A stretch of DNA of 64,000 nucleotides from Salinispora arenicola (lineage in GTDB: Bacteria; Actinomycetota; Actinomycetes; Mycobacteriales; Micromonosporaceae). Where the stretch lies: NCBI RefSeq assembly GCF_006716065.1, contig NZ_VFOL01000001.1:3348001-3412000 (forward strand), given 5' to 3'. This document shows, piece by piece, positions 29,628 to 40,241 of the stretch (positions are counted from its first letter, which is position 1; each line of letters opens with the position of its first letter). Below the pieces are notes generated by a model. It saw only the letters and a list, made by a program, of their open reading frames with translations. It did no database searches and was not told the origin of the DNA. The translations under genes and the position numbers were made by a program.

Positions 29628-29783
29628 CCAGGCCGTTGTCCCCGACCGGTGTCCGCGGAGTTCGTCCCCGGCGACAACCCCACCTGGTCAGCCCGGTGGC
29701 CCACCCGGTCAGTTCAGTGGCCCGCGGGCTGCCGGTGCCGCGCGGATGCGTGACCGCGCTCGGATCACAGGGGTGGGTCGGCC

Positions 29784-29819
29784 GCGTGGGCTGTGGGGAC
29801 CGGTCACTACAGCCCACGC
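29784..29819. terminator. Hairpin between convergent ABC exporter and SDR genes
   Basis: GCGTGGGCTGT (29784-29794) pairs perfectly with ACAGCCCACGC (29809-29819), an 11-bp stem with a 14-base loop. The right arm overlaps the last codons of the SDR gene. It could stop transcription from both sides. Confidence 0.5.
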
Positions 29820-30568
29820 AACGCGCCACCGTCCACCGGTAGCGTGATCCCGGTCAGGTAGCTGGCAGCGGGGGAGAGCACAAACGCCGCCACCCGGCCG
29901 AACTCGGCTGGTTCACCGAGCCGGCGTAGCGGGATCTCCGCCTCCGCCGCGGCACGGGCCTGCTCCGGGTCACCACTAGCGGCGAAAAGCTGCGCGTTCC
30001 GGTCGGTCAGGATCCGCCCCGGCAGCAACCCCACCACGCGTACGCCGCGGGGGCCGTACTCCTCTGCCATGTCCTTGGCGACCCCGGCCAGGCCGGGCCG
30101 TAGGCCGTTGGAGATGCCCAGTCCGACCAGCGGTTCCCGGGCGGAGGCGGACAACACCAGGCCGATCGCCCCACCGTCGGTCAGCGTGGCGGCGACGGTC
30201 CGCGCCATCCGGACGGTGCCGAGGAAGATCGTCTCGAAGGAGCTGCGCCACTGCTCGTCCGTCACCGTTGCCGCGCTACCCAGCGGTGGGCCGCCGACGG
30301 ACACCAGCGCGCCGTCGAGCCGTCCGAACGTGTCGTGGGCGGTCGCCGTCAGCCGCTCCGGTAGCCCCGGATCGGAAAGGTCGGCGGCCACGCCGACGGC
30401 GTGCGCGGGGCCGCCGAGGCGGTCGGCGGCGGCGGTCACCGCCACGGCGTCCCGGGCGGTGAGGACGACACGAGCCCCGCTGGAGACAAGCGCCTCGGCG
30501 GTCGCGTAGCCCAGACCCCGGGAAGCGCCGGTGAGGACGTACACGCGGTTGGTCAGTCCGAGATCCAT
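29807..30568 (-). CDS. Atypical short-chain dehydrogenase/reductase
   Basis: A 253-residue Rossmann protein. VYVLTGASRGLGYATAEAL is the NAD(P)-binding motif and VSVGGPPLG replaces the usual NNAG. The canonical catalytic YxxxK is missing: at its place the sequence reads ISNGLRPGLAGVAKDM. The C-terminal GITLPVDGGALRGL ending is normal for the family. Start ATG at 30568 gives MDLGLTNRVYVLTG. Its activity as an oxidoreductase is therefore uncertain, although other SDRs with SN.LR at this place are known to be common in actinobacteria. Confidence 0.85.
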   Translation of the reverse strand: MDLGLTNRVYVLTGASRGLGYATAEALVSSGARVVLTARDAVAVTAAADRLGGPAHAVGVAADLSDPGLPERLTATAHDTFGRLDGALVSVGGPPLGSAATVTDEQWRSSFETIFLGTVRMARTVAATLTDGGAIGLVLSASAREPLVGLGISNGLRPGLAGVAKDMAEEYGPRGVRVVGLLPGRILTDRNAQLFAASGDPEQARAAAEAEIPLRRLGEPAEFGRVAAFVLSPAASYLTGITLPVDGGALRGL

Positions 30569-30608
30569 GCTCTGATCCTGCCGCACCGCTCGCCGCCGAT
30601 CGGGGCCG

Positions 30609-31115
30609 CTACGGTCGGCGGCGAGCGGGACGCAGGAGGCGTACCCGTCCGGCGAACTGAATCGCGACGGCGCTGCCGGCGTGCCCCCAGGACGGCAGCC
30701 GGCGTGGCCGTGGCGGGCGGCCCGGCTTCGGGTAGCGGTGCCCGGCCTGCCAGACGGCCAGTTCCTCCGCACCCAACGGCGGCAGCTCACCGACGGCGCG
30801 CAGGTCCCGGGCAAGATCCCAGCCGTCGCGGTGGGCGCCGGCGGTCGGTCGCCCTTCGGCCCAGCGCCCGAACACCTCCGGCCACCGTGGGCCCAGGCCG
30901 GCGGCGAGCAGCGGCCAGTTCCGGGCCACCTCGCCGGCCCGCTTCCGAAGAAGAGCGCGTCGCGCGGCGGCGAGCGGTTCCGGGGTGAAGCCCGGTGGCG
31001 GCGGGGCACCGGCAGCCAGGGCGGCGACGAGGGCGGCCTGTCGTGCGGCCAGGGTGGGTACCGCTGGGCCGGTGGTTCGCGCCGCCGGTACGCCGACGGG
31101 GCCGGTGGGAATCAT
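30609..31115 (-). CDS. Probable partner protein of the DUF692/MNIO enzyme
   Basis: A 168-residue protein that I cannot place with certainty. It is encoded directly after the MNIO gene with an ATGA overlap. The middle part (LLRKRAGEVARNWPLLAAGL, then GPRWPEVFGRWAEGRPT and ARDLRAVGELPPLGAEELAVW) recalls the helical partner proteins (DUF2063/MbnC-like) that accompany MNIO enzymes and bind their peptide substrate. The C-terminus is basic and proline-rich. No membrane segment or metal motif is seen. The partner role is inferred from position and weak resemblance. Confidence 0.6.
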   Translation of the reverse strand: MIPTGPVGVPAARTTGPAVPTLAARQAALVAALAAGAPPPPGFTPEPLAAARRALLRKRAGEVARNWPLLAAGLGPRWPEVFGRWAEGRPTAGAHRDGWDLARDLRAVGELPPLGAEELAVWQAGHRYPKPGRPPRPRRLPSWGHAGSAVAIQFAGRVRLLRPARRRP

Positions 31116-31930
31116 GTGACCACCGGGAATCCGCTGACGGCGGCGAGCGTGTCCAACTCGGCGCGGAGGACAGCGGCCGGGGGATAGTTCCCGTCCCGTT
31201 CCAGCAGCAGGGCCGGCGGCCGGCGGCGCGCGCACAACTCGCCCACCAGGTCGAGTGCACCCCGGGGCACGGGATCGGTGTGCGTGTCGTGGTAGTAACC
31301 GTCCCGCTCGGCCCCGCCGGCCACGTGAGCGTACGCGACCCGTTCCAGCGGCAGCCGGTCCAGCAGGTCGAGCGGGTCGGTGCCGCGGTTGCGGGCGTTG
31401 GCATAGACGTTGGCAACGTCGAGCAGCAAATGGGCGCCGGTTCGGTCCAGGATCTCGGTGAGGAACGCGGCCTCGTCCAGTTCGTCGTCGGGCCAGTCGA
31501 AGAGCGCGGCGATCGGTTCCAGCGCGATCGGCACCGGCAGCTCGGCCTGGGCGCGGGCGACGTTGGTGCAGACCGCCGTCACCGCCTCTCTGCTGCGCGG
31601 CAGGGGTAGCAGGTGCCCGGCCTCCAACCCACCGGCACGGACGAAGGCGATGTGCTCACTGACCAGCGTTGCGTCGGTCAGGACCGCCACCGCGGCCAGG
31701 TGGGCTACTCGGGCGGGGTCGACCGGCTCGGCGCCGCCGAGCGAGAGCCGCACTCCGTGGGGGACGACGGCCACGCCGCGTTCACGCAGGTCGGGGAGCC
31801 CCGCCGGCAGCGGACCGGCGGTCGGCACCGATTCGGCGATCACCTCGACGAAACGTAACCCGGGGAGTTCGGCGACGAAGCCAGCGATTTCGGGCCGCCA
31901 GCCGATACCCACCCCAATCGGACCGGTCAT
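31112..31930 (-). CDS. DUF692 family multinuclear non-heme iron oxidase (MNIO)
   Basis: TIM-barrel enzyme of the MNIO family (relatives MbnB and TglH), which oxidise Cys, Asp or other residues in peptide substrates. The 272-residue product keeps the metal-ligand motifs: PHGVRLSLGG, VSEHIAF, IALEPIAALF, LLLDVANVYANARN, AHVAGG, YYHDTHTDPVP and LLERDGNYP. The ATG at 31930 overlaps the stop of the upstream membrane-protein gene (ATGA); a GTG at 31939 is an alternative start. The reaction here is unknown. The Gly/Cys-rich tail of that neighbour is the obvious candidate substrate. Confidence 0.88.
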   Translation of the reverse strand: MTGPIGVGIGWRPEIAGFVAELPGLRFVEVIAESVPTAGPLPAGLPDLRERGVAVVPHGVRLSLGGAEPVDPARVAHLAAVAVLTDATLVSEHIAFVRAGGLEAGHLLPLPRSREAVTAVCTNVARAQAELPVPIALEPIAALFDWPDDELDEAAFLTEILDRTGAHLLLDVANVYANARNRGTDPLDLLDRLPLERVAYAHVAGGAERDGYYHDTHTDPVPRGALDLVGELCARRRPPALLLERDGNYPPAAVLRAELDTLAAVSGFPVVT

Positions 31931-32841
31931 CCTCCGCACCCGCCACCGCCACCACCACCACTACTGCCACCACCGTCACCGCCACCACCGTCACCGCAGC
32001 CGCCAGTTCCGTAGGCCGCGCCTCCGCCAGCTGGTGACCCGCCGGCCAGGGACTGCTGCTGGATCTGCGCCTGCTCGGCGAAGCTCGGATCCATCGCCCA
32101 CAGGGTGGCCGTGCCGAAGAGGGCGACGCCCATCGCGGCTCCGCCAGCGCCGTAGGTGGCATAGGCCGGTTTACGGCGGGGCGCCAGGTGCGTGTATCGG
32201 TGGCGTAGCCGGCGTAGGACGTGGTCGGCGGCGCGGGTGCGCCATGGACGCCGGTAGAGCAGCACTGTCACGATCAGCAACGGGAGTTGGGTCAGTGCCA
32301 GCCAGCCGACGGGCCGTCCGTTCGCCAGACCGGCCCCGAGCCGCAGCGTGCCGATCGCGAACAGGACGGTAAGTAGCAGTGCCGCGTTGCGTAGGGCGGC
32401 CCGCTGCCTGGCGGACAGCGCCAGGCCGTGTTGCTCCAGGTCGACGCGTAACTGGTGGACGGCCTGTCGTACTGCCTGGTCTCCGCTCAGCTCTTGGGCG
32501 TCAAGGCCCCTGTGGGCGGCGCGGTGGATGGCCTGGTCCAGTGGAGTGCTGCCGATGGGCAGTGCGCCGCTGGTGGTCAACCGCCGCTCCGGGCGCACGT
32601 CGACCGCTCCCTCGGTGCGCAGCCCCGCGAGAGATGCCCAGACAGCCAGCGGCGTACCGCCGCTGAGGTAGGCGACCTGCTGGGGGCTGAGCAGGCCGGC
32701 GTCGTACGCCGATCCGGTCAGGACCTGGTGTCGATGTATGAGTGCGCCGACGACGAGCACGGCGGCGGTCACCAGGTACAGCTGGAGGAAGACCGGGCCG
32801 GGGATGCCCCAGGTATCGCCTGGGGCGGCGAGGACGGTCAC
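31927..32841 (-). CDS. TIGR04222-like membrane protein with Gly/Cys-rich C-terminal tail
   Basis: A 304-residue membrane protein. A first hydrophobic segment (about residues 14-35) is followed by a cytosolic region with YDAGLLSPQQVAYLSGG, then two adjacent membrane segments (about 150-200) and a further one near 245. It ends in a low-complexity tail: residues 280-304 are nearly all Gly with Ser, Asp and just two cysteines, C282 and C302. This matches my memory of the TIGR04222 family, found next to DUF692 genes. GTG 32841 has AGGAG six bases upstream. The gene overlaps the MNIO gene. Confidence 0.8.
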   Translation of the reverse strand: MTVLAAPGDTWGIPGPVFLQLYLVTAAVLVVGALIHRHQVLTGSAYDAGLLSPQQVAYLSGGTPLAVWASLAGLRTEGAVDVRPERRLTTSGALPIGSTPLDQAIHRAAHRGLDAQELSGDQAVRQAVHQLRVDLEQHGLALSARQRAALRNAALLLTVLFAIGTLRLGAGLANGRPVGWLALTQLPLLIVTVLLYRRPWRTRAADHVLRRLRHRYTHLAPRRKPAYATYGAGGAAMGVALFGTATLWAMDPSFAEQAQIQQQSLAGGSPAGGGAAYGTGGCGDGGGGDGGGSSGGGGGGGCGG

Positions 32842-33068
32842 AGGATGCTCCTGTCGTGGGGTGGAGTCCATTGTGGGCCACGTGGTCAGCACGATGAAGC
32901 GGGCGCCATGGTGAGGCGACGACGAGGAGATCGAGAGTCCACGTCGGTGACGAGCGTGGCCAGGCGGGTGGCCGGGTGGCGGCGGGCTCGAGCGGTGGTG
33001 GGCATTCGGCCTGCTCCCGGGGGTAGCAGGCAGTCAGACCGTGATTCGGCGGACAGCCGGTGGGCGCG

Positions 33069-33641
33069 TCAACGACGGCGGACGGCCTCTTCGACCAGGT
33101 TGAGTACCGGTCCGAGGTCGCCGGCCGGTCGGCCCATCGCCAGGTGCAGGACCAGGCCGTCGTATGCCAGCTCAAGGAACTGGGCCAGCACGTCGATGGA
33201 GATGTCGTCGCGGAGCACTCCCGCCTCCCGCTGGCGACGCAGGCGATCGCGGGTGGCTTCGGCGATGGCTGCGGACCGTTCGGCCCACCGCCGGGCGAAT
33301 GCGGGGTCGGTGCGGAGCCGGCGCGAGACCTCCAGCTGGCTGCCCAACCAGCCGGTCGTGTCGGGGGAGACGGCCCGTGCCAGCAGGTCCCGCATCACCT
33401 GCACCAAGCCGTTGCGGGCGACGGTCTCGACCATCGCCGCCGCGTCGTCCTCGGCCACGGCGAGGAAGAGTGAGTCCTTGTCGCGGAAGTGGTGGAAGAT
33501 CGCGCCACGGGACAGCCCGGTGGCTTCCTCGAGACGGCGCACGGTGGCGCCCTCGTATCCGTGCCGGGCGAAGCAGACCCGGGCGGCGGTGAGAATCTCC
33601 TGCCGGCGCGCGTCGAGTTGGTCCTGGCTTACTCTGGGCAC
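33069..33641 (-). CDS. acnR: TetR-family regulator of aconitase (AcnR)
   Basis: A 190-residue TetR protein very close in sequence to corynebacterial AcnR, the repressor of the aconitase gene. The N-terminal HTH reads RHGYEGATVRRLEEATGLSRG and AIFHHFRDKDSLFLAVA; the C-terminal part (LVQVMRDLLA, SRRLRTDPAFARRW) also follows AcnR. The GTG start at 33641 is preceded 34 bases upstream by a palindrome found also before acn (36-39 kb). Unlike in corynebacteria the two genes are not adjacent but 2.5 kb apart. Confidence 0.88.
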   Translation of the reverse strand: MPRVSQDQLDARRQEILTAARVCFARHGYEGATVRRLEEATGLSRGAIFHHFRDKDSLFLAVAEDDAAAMVETVARNGLVQVMRDLLARAVSPDTTGWLGSQLEVSRRLRTDPAFARRWAERSAAIAEATRDRLRRQREAGVLRDDISIDVLAQFLELAYDGLVLHLAMGRPAGDLGPVLNLVEEAVRRR

Positions 33642-33674
33642 GGGTCGATCGTGTCAGGCCGCTCCGTGTCATGC

Positions 33675-33693
33675 AAACCGTACGTACGGCTTG
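33675..33693 (-). promoter_or_regulatory. Candidate AcnR operator upstream of acnR
   Basis: On the minus strand CAAGCCGTACGTACGGTTT, containing the perfect 12-bp palindrome CCGTACGTACGG (33678-33689). It shares 17 of 19 bases with the element in the acn promoter at 39106-39124, in the same orientation. A TACGGT hexamer inside it could be a -10, so binding would shut the promoter. Confidence 0.7.
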
Positions 33694-33831
33694 GACTTCG
33701 AACACAGCTGACCCGGCCGTCCGCGTGTCCCTATGCGCCCTCGACGTTCGTCCTACCAGCACTTACCCTGTTTGTCACAAAAAATTGACCAAAAGGCTGC
33801 TAGGGCCTGTCGGGCGAACACCTGAGTCCCG

Positions 33832-33837
33832 TAAGGT
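33832..33837 (+). promoter_or_regulatory. -10 element of a leaderless promoter (HAD gene)
   Basis: TAAGGT is six bases before the GTG at 33844, with no ribosome binding site in between. The spacing fits a leaderless message. Confidence 0.5.
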
Positions 33838-33843
33838 GCCGGA

Positions 33844-34488
33844 GTGCCGCTGCTCCTTCTCGACCTGGACAACACCCTGCTCGATCGGGAAAACCTCTTC
33901 CGATCCTGGGCTGAGCGCTTCCTGGTCAAGGTCGGCGCGCCACCAGGCGACCTCGACTGGCTGCTCGCGGTCGACGGGGACGGGCTGACCGACCGGTGGG
34001 ATGTGGCCGACGCGATCCGTAACCGCTATGCGTTGAGCGTCCGGTCGGTCGATCTGGTGGAGGAACTGCACGACGGCACGCTTGCCGACACCCGACTGGA
34101 TCCACTGGTGGCCTGCGCGCTACGGATCGCCGGCGAGGTCGGTTGGATGCCGGTGGTGGTGTGCAACGGAGCGGTGCGGCAGCAGGAGGGCAAGATCCGG
34201 CGGACCGGGTTGGACCGGTACATCGCCGACTGGGTCATTTCCGAGGAAGTCGGCGTCAGTAAGCCGAACCCGCGGATCTTCGCGTTGGCCGCGCAGCGCG
34301 TCCGCATGCCGCTGCGGGGCGCCTGGGTGGTCGGCGACGGCCCGGAGGCGGACATCGGCGGTGCCGCGGCAGCGGGTCTGCCCAGCGTCTGGCTGCACCG
34401 GGGACGTACCTGGAATGACAGTCGGTTCGCCCCGACCTACACCGCCGACGGCCCGATCGCCGCCGTCGCCGCCGTGCTCGCGGCATAA
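33844..34488 (+). CDS. HAD-superfamily hydrolase
   Basis: A 214-residue phosphatase-type protein. Motif I is LLDLDNTLLDR (nucleophile Asp), motif III is the Lys in GVSKPNPRIF, and motif IV is VGDGPEADIGGA. Motif II, normally ending in Ser/Thr, reads VVVCNGAV, with Cys in that place. A helical cap lies between motifs I and II (about residues 18-90). Substrate unknown; small phosphorylated metabolites are usual. GTG start, apparently leaderless. Divergent from acnR. Confidence 0.88.
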   Translation: MPLLLLDLDNTLLDRENLFRSWAERFLVKVGAPPGDLDWLLAVDGDGLTDRWDVADAIRNRYALSVRSVDLVEELHDGTLADTRLDPLVACALRIAGEVGWMPVVVCNGAVRQQEGKIRRTGLDRYIADWVISEEVGVSKPNPRIFALAAQRVRMPLRGAWVVGDGPEADIGGAAAAGLPSVWLHRGRTWNDSRFAPTYTADGPIAAVAAVLAA

Positions 34489-34642
34489 TACCGGTTGCCT
34501 CGCCGTGATTCGGCGGTGAGCATGGGACCGCACAGTGCATCCCGGGCGTATGGCCCGGTCGAGGAGAGGGGGTCGGTCATGGCCGTCTTCACAGGTCACT
34601 TCCACCTGACTCCAGCAGCCTCGACCAAGGGACTTCACCGCA

Positions 34643-35569
34643 GTGCGCGATCACGACTTTCCGGCGCCGGAGCGCCGTACCCGCGGCAGACGCCGCTTCG
34701 ACGATGACGAACCACACCTCGCCAAGCGCGGGCGGAAGGCCGAACCGCAGCCCGTTGACCTCGACCCGCTGCCGGACGCCGGGACGTGGTCGTCCTGGGA
34801 CGACGCGGTCCACGGTCCGCGACCGTACCCCGCCTGGCTGGTAACGGAGCTGGCCGCCAGAGACACCGAGCTGGGCGTGCTCAAGACCGGCAAGGAGGCG
34901 GACGTCCATCTCGTCCGCCGCGCCGTTCCCGACACCGATCGGTCCTGCCTGCTCGCGGCCAAGCGATACCGCGATGCCGACCACCGGCTGTTCCACCGGG
35001 ACGCGGGATATCTGGAGGGGCGGCGGGTCCGCCGATCCCGGGAGATGCGGGCGATGACCCGGCGAACCGCGTTCGGTCGGCAGATGATCGCCGGACAGTG
35101 GGCAGCGGCCGAGTTCGCCGTGCTCGGCCGCCTGTGGGAGATCGGTGCGCGGTACGGCACGATTACCGTGCCCTACCCGGTCCAACTCCGCGGCACCGAG
35201 CTGATGCTGGAGTTCCTCGGAGACCCCGACGAAAGTCTGGCGGCCCCACGGTTGGCGCAGCTGCGACCGGGGGAGGCGGACCTGCGTGACCTGTGGGGAC
35301 AACTCGTCGAGGCGCTGATGGTACTCGCCCGAGCCGGCCACGCACACGGAGACCTGTCGCCCTACAACCTGCTGGTACACGAAGGGCGCCTGGTGCTCAT
35401 CGACCTGCCTCAGGTCGTGGACCTGGTCGCCAACCCGCAGGGACCGGAGTTCCTGGCCCGGGACGTGCGGGTGGTCGCCACCTGGTTCGCCGCCCGTGGC
35501 CTGCCGGCGGCGCTGGCCGACCCGCTCGCCCTCACCGAACAGCTCCTCCGGGAGGCGGGCCTGCGCTGA
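34643..35569 (+). CDS. RIO1-like serine protein kinase
   Basis: A 308-residue RIO-type kinase. After a basic, disordered N-terminus (about residues 1-50) comes LGVLKTGKEADVHLV (nucleotide loop), AAKRYRD (ATP-site Lys), the catalytic loop HAHGDLSPYNLLV and the metal site LVLIDLPQVVDLV. Bacterial RIO kinases have unclear targets, perhaps ribosome-linked. GTG start with AAGGGA ten bases upstream. It lies 154 bases after the HAD gene on the same strand. Confidence 0.88.
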   Translation: MRDHDFPAPERRTRGRRRFDDDEPHLAKRGRKAEPQPVDLDPLPDAGTWSSWDDAVHGPRPYPAWLVTELAARDTELGVLKTGKEADVHLVRRAVPDTDRSCLLAAKRYRDADHRLFHRDAGYLEGRRVRRSREMRAMTRRTAFGRQMIAGQWAAAEFAVLGRLWEIGARYGTITVPYPVQLRGTELMLEFLGDPDESLAAPRLAQLRPGEADLRDLWGQLVEALMVLARAGHAHGDLSPYNLLVHEGRLVLIDLPQVVDLVANPQGPEFLARDVRVVATWFAARGLPAALADPLALTEQLLREAGLR

Positions 35570-35610
35570 ACGAACCTTGCTCGCGTTGGGTGGCCCGCGC
35601 CGGAGACCGC

Positions 35611-35633
35611 TCAGCGGGGCGGCCTTCCGCTGA
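35611..35633. terminator. Small hairpin between convergent RIO kinase and DUF2630 genes
   Basis: TCAGCGG (35611-35617) pairs with CCGCTGA (35627-35633) over a nine-base loop. It lies in the 140-base gap between two converging genes. Weak support as a terminator without a T-run. Confidence 0.35.
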
Positions 35634-35709
35634 CCGAGGTGGTCCTGGGCAGTCGGCGCGGCAGCCCGGCACCACCACGGCGGCGGACCGGGAGGGTTCG
35701 GTGCCTGCC

Positions 35710-35958
35710 CTACTGGAGGTAGCGCGCCACCTCGGGGGCTGGGCGTACGCCCTGTGCGTCCGGATCGCCGTGGGTGGTGCGGGCGGCACGGCGACGGCGT
35801 AGCAGGTCCCAGCACTGGTCCAGTGACTCCGCCAGATCCCGCAGCCGGTTGCGGCTCTCCTCGTCGGTGCCCTCCTCGTTGGCCTGGGCCTCGGTGCGGA
35901 GCCGGTGTTCCTCGTCGACCAGTTCGGAGATCCGCTTCAGGATGGTCTTGTCGTCCAT
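35710..35958 (-). CDS. DUF2630 family protein
   Basis: An 82-residue soluble protein of the actinobacterial DUF2630 family, recognised by MDDKTILKRISELVDEEHRL at the start, SLDQCWDLLRRRRAAR in the middle and DAQGVRPAPEVARYLQ at the end. It is largely helical and may form a coiled-coil. No function is known. The ATG at 35958 fits the family; a longer in-frame start at 36006 is less likely. Confidence 0.85.
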   Translation of the reverse strand: MDDKTILKRISELVDEEHRLRTEAQANEEGTDEESRNRLRDLAESLDQCWDLLRRRRAARTTHGDPDAQGVRPAPEVARYLQ

Positions 35959-36081
35959 GAACACGAGCCTGGCACAGCGTGGCGATGTCGCGCCCAGGAT
36001 CGGCATGCTGCCCCGACGGCGTGCCGATCGGCCGAGCGGTACCCGCGGGTACGCGGTGGGATCCAGCCTCGGTGACAGTGC

Positions 36082-36113
36082 GGCAGGGCCCCCACCGATG
36101 TGGGGGCCCTGCC
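36082..36113 (-). terminator. Strong terminator downstream of acn
   Basis: GGCAGGGCCCCCAC (36082-36095) pairs perfectly with GTGGGGGCCCTGCC (36100-36113) around CGAT, a 14-bp GC-rich stem. It lies 38 bases after the acn stop on the minus strand and before the DUF2630 gene. Confidence 0.85.
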
Positions 36114-36150
36114 CGATACCGCTCAGCCGAGTAGTCGGCGTTGCACTCCG

Positions 36151-38997
<2,847 letters not shown>

Positions 38998-39105
38998 GTC
39001 GTACTCCTTCACACCAGTGGCCGTGAGCAGTCCTTTGCAGTCTGTCGCACCGGTGCTGGCGGTGCCGTGCTTAGGTGGCCCTTACCCGCACTGACTGCAC
39101 GCCAA

Positions 39106-39136
39106 AAACCGTACGTCCGTCTTGCTATTCATGCAA
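39106..39136 (-). promoter_or_regulatory. acn promoter with overlapping AcnR-type operator
   Basis: On the minus strand, TTGCAT (39136-39131), a 17-base spacer and TACGGT (39113-39108) form a good promoter. CAAGACGGACGTACGGTTT (39124-39106) covers the spacer end and the -10 and matches the acnR element at 17 of 19 bases. Repressor binding there would block RNA polymerase. The leader to the GTG is about 105 bases. Confidence 0.7.
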
Positions 39137-39291
39137 CCTCGGCTCGTGGACCGGGGTGAGGTCGGCGGCTCGGATGTCGTGCCGGGTGTCGGTGCAGGCA
39201 TCGGGCCCGCAGCGTGACTGATCAACCCGACTGCTGTTTTGGTTTGCGTCATTCCAGAGTCAAATCCCGTAATGGGCTGCACTATCGAGTA

Positions 39292-39450
39292 ATGGACACA
39301 TTGATCTTCGCGGTGATACTCCTCAGCGTCTGGCTCACCGCACGGGGCAGCCGGCGCAGGACGGTCCTTGCCGTGTGGACGGTTGCCTTGTGCGCCACCC
39401 TGCTGCTGTTCATCCACCATTCGGCAACGAAACTGCCGCTGAACTTCTGA
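39292..39450 (+). CDS. DUF5993-like small membrane protein (52 aa)
   Basis: A 52-residue protein with two hydrophobic segments (MDTLIFAVILLSVWLTA and LAVWTVALCATLLLFIHH) flanking a basic RGSRRR loop. It sits 15 bases before the DsbB-like gene. Short proteins of the DUF5993 family are found in just this place, so it is probably a companion of that membrane oxidoreductase. No ribosome binding site is obvious; the ATG at 39292 is the best start. Confidence 0.7.
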   Translation: MDTLIFAVILLSVWLTARGSRRRTVLAVWTVALCATLLLFIHHSATKLPLNF

Positions 39451-39465
39451 TCGATCGAGGCGTTC

Positions 39466-40059
39466 ATGACCAATCGTCTGGGTTTTTGGCTCGCGCACCT
39501 GTTCGTGCTCAGCTACTGCGGTGTGCTGCTGGCTGCGTTCGGGGTGCAGTTCGTGACCGGAGAGCTTCCGTGCCCGCTGTGCATCCTGCAGCGGATGGCC
39601 ATGATGCTGGTGGTGTGCGGGCCGCTCTACATCATCGGGCGGGCCCGTCGTGGTGACGTGACGCTCGCCGACTACGCCATGGGTTACGGGCTGAGCATCG
39701 TTGCCGCCGTCGCCGGCGCCGCCTATGCGGCCCGCCAGATCCTGCTGCACATCGTACCGCCAGATCCTGGTTACGGATCGCCCGTTCTTGGGTTGCACCC
39801 GTACACCTGGGCGTTTATCACGTTCTGCGTCGTGCTGGTGTTCTGCGGGGTGAGCCTCGTGTTCGGCCGCGAGCTGGTACCGCGTGGCGTGCGGTTCGGC
39901 TGGCCGTCAAAGGTGGTCATCGGGCTGTTCCTGGTGATCGTGGCGGCGAACCTGGTGGCAGTGTTCGTCCAGGAGGGCTTCCACTGGTTCCTGCCGGCCG
40001 ACCCAACTCGTTACGAGATCTTCGACGACCTGTCGCTTGTGGGCGACGCTCGGGGCTGA
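39466..40059 (+). CDS. DsbB-like disulfide bond formation membrane protein
   Basis: A 197-residue protein with four to five hydrophobic segments. The first periplasmic loop has the redox pair as GELPCPLCILQRMAM, the DsbB signature with the quinone-site Arg. The second loop (HIVPPDPGYGSPVLGLHPY) contains no cysteine, whereas E. coli DsbB has its second pair there. The other cysteines lie within membrane segments. It may oxidise a DsbA-like partner by another route; no dsbA is seen in the window. Confidence 0.85.
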   Translation: MTNRLGFWLAHLFVLSYCGVLLAAFGVQFVTGELPCPLCILQRMAMMLVVCGPLYIIGRARRGDVTLADYAMGYGLSIVAAVAGAAYAARQILLHIVPPDPGYGSPVLGLHPYTWAFITFCVVLVFCGVSLVFGRELVPRGVRFGWPSKVVIGLFLVIVAANLVAVFVQEGFHWFLPADPTRYEIFDDLSLVGDARG

Positions 40060-40192
40060 GTCAGGACTGAGTTGTCGCGATCTGGTGATCTTGGGATTGA
40101 GGGCGCCGCTGACGCAGGCGTTGCTGGCGGCTCGGCGCTGGTGCTCGCAGTTGGCCCTGGACCTGTGGTCATCGGTACTGGCGCACCAGGTG

Positions 40193-40227
40193 GTCCGGCC
40201 CCCTCCGCCACGCGGAGGGGGCCGGAC
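40193..40227. terminator. Strong bidirectional hairpin between DsbB-like and beta-helix genes
   Basis: GTCCGGCCCCCTCCGC (40193-40208) pairs perfectly with GCGGAGGGGGCCGGAC (40212-40227) around CAC: a 16-bp stem between two convergent genes. It ends 15 bases before the stop of the beta-helix gene. Confidence 0.85.
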
Positions 40228-40241
40228 TGGCTACCCGTTGA

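Noticed and set aside
31937..32010. Short GGN repeats as a microsatellite or CRISPR-like signal
   Set aside because: They are the codons of the Gly-rich tail of the membrane protein next to the MNIO gene.
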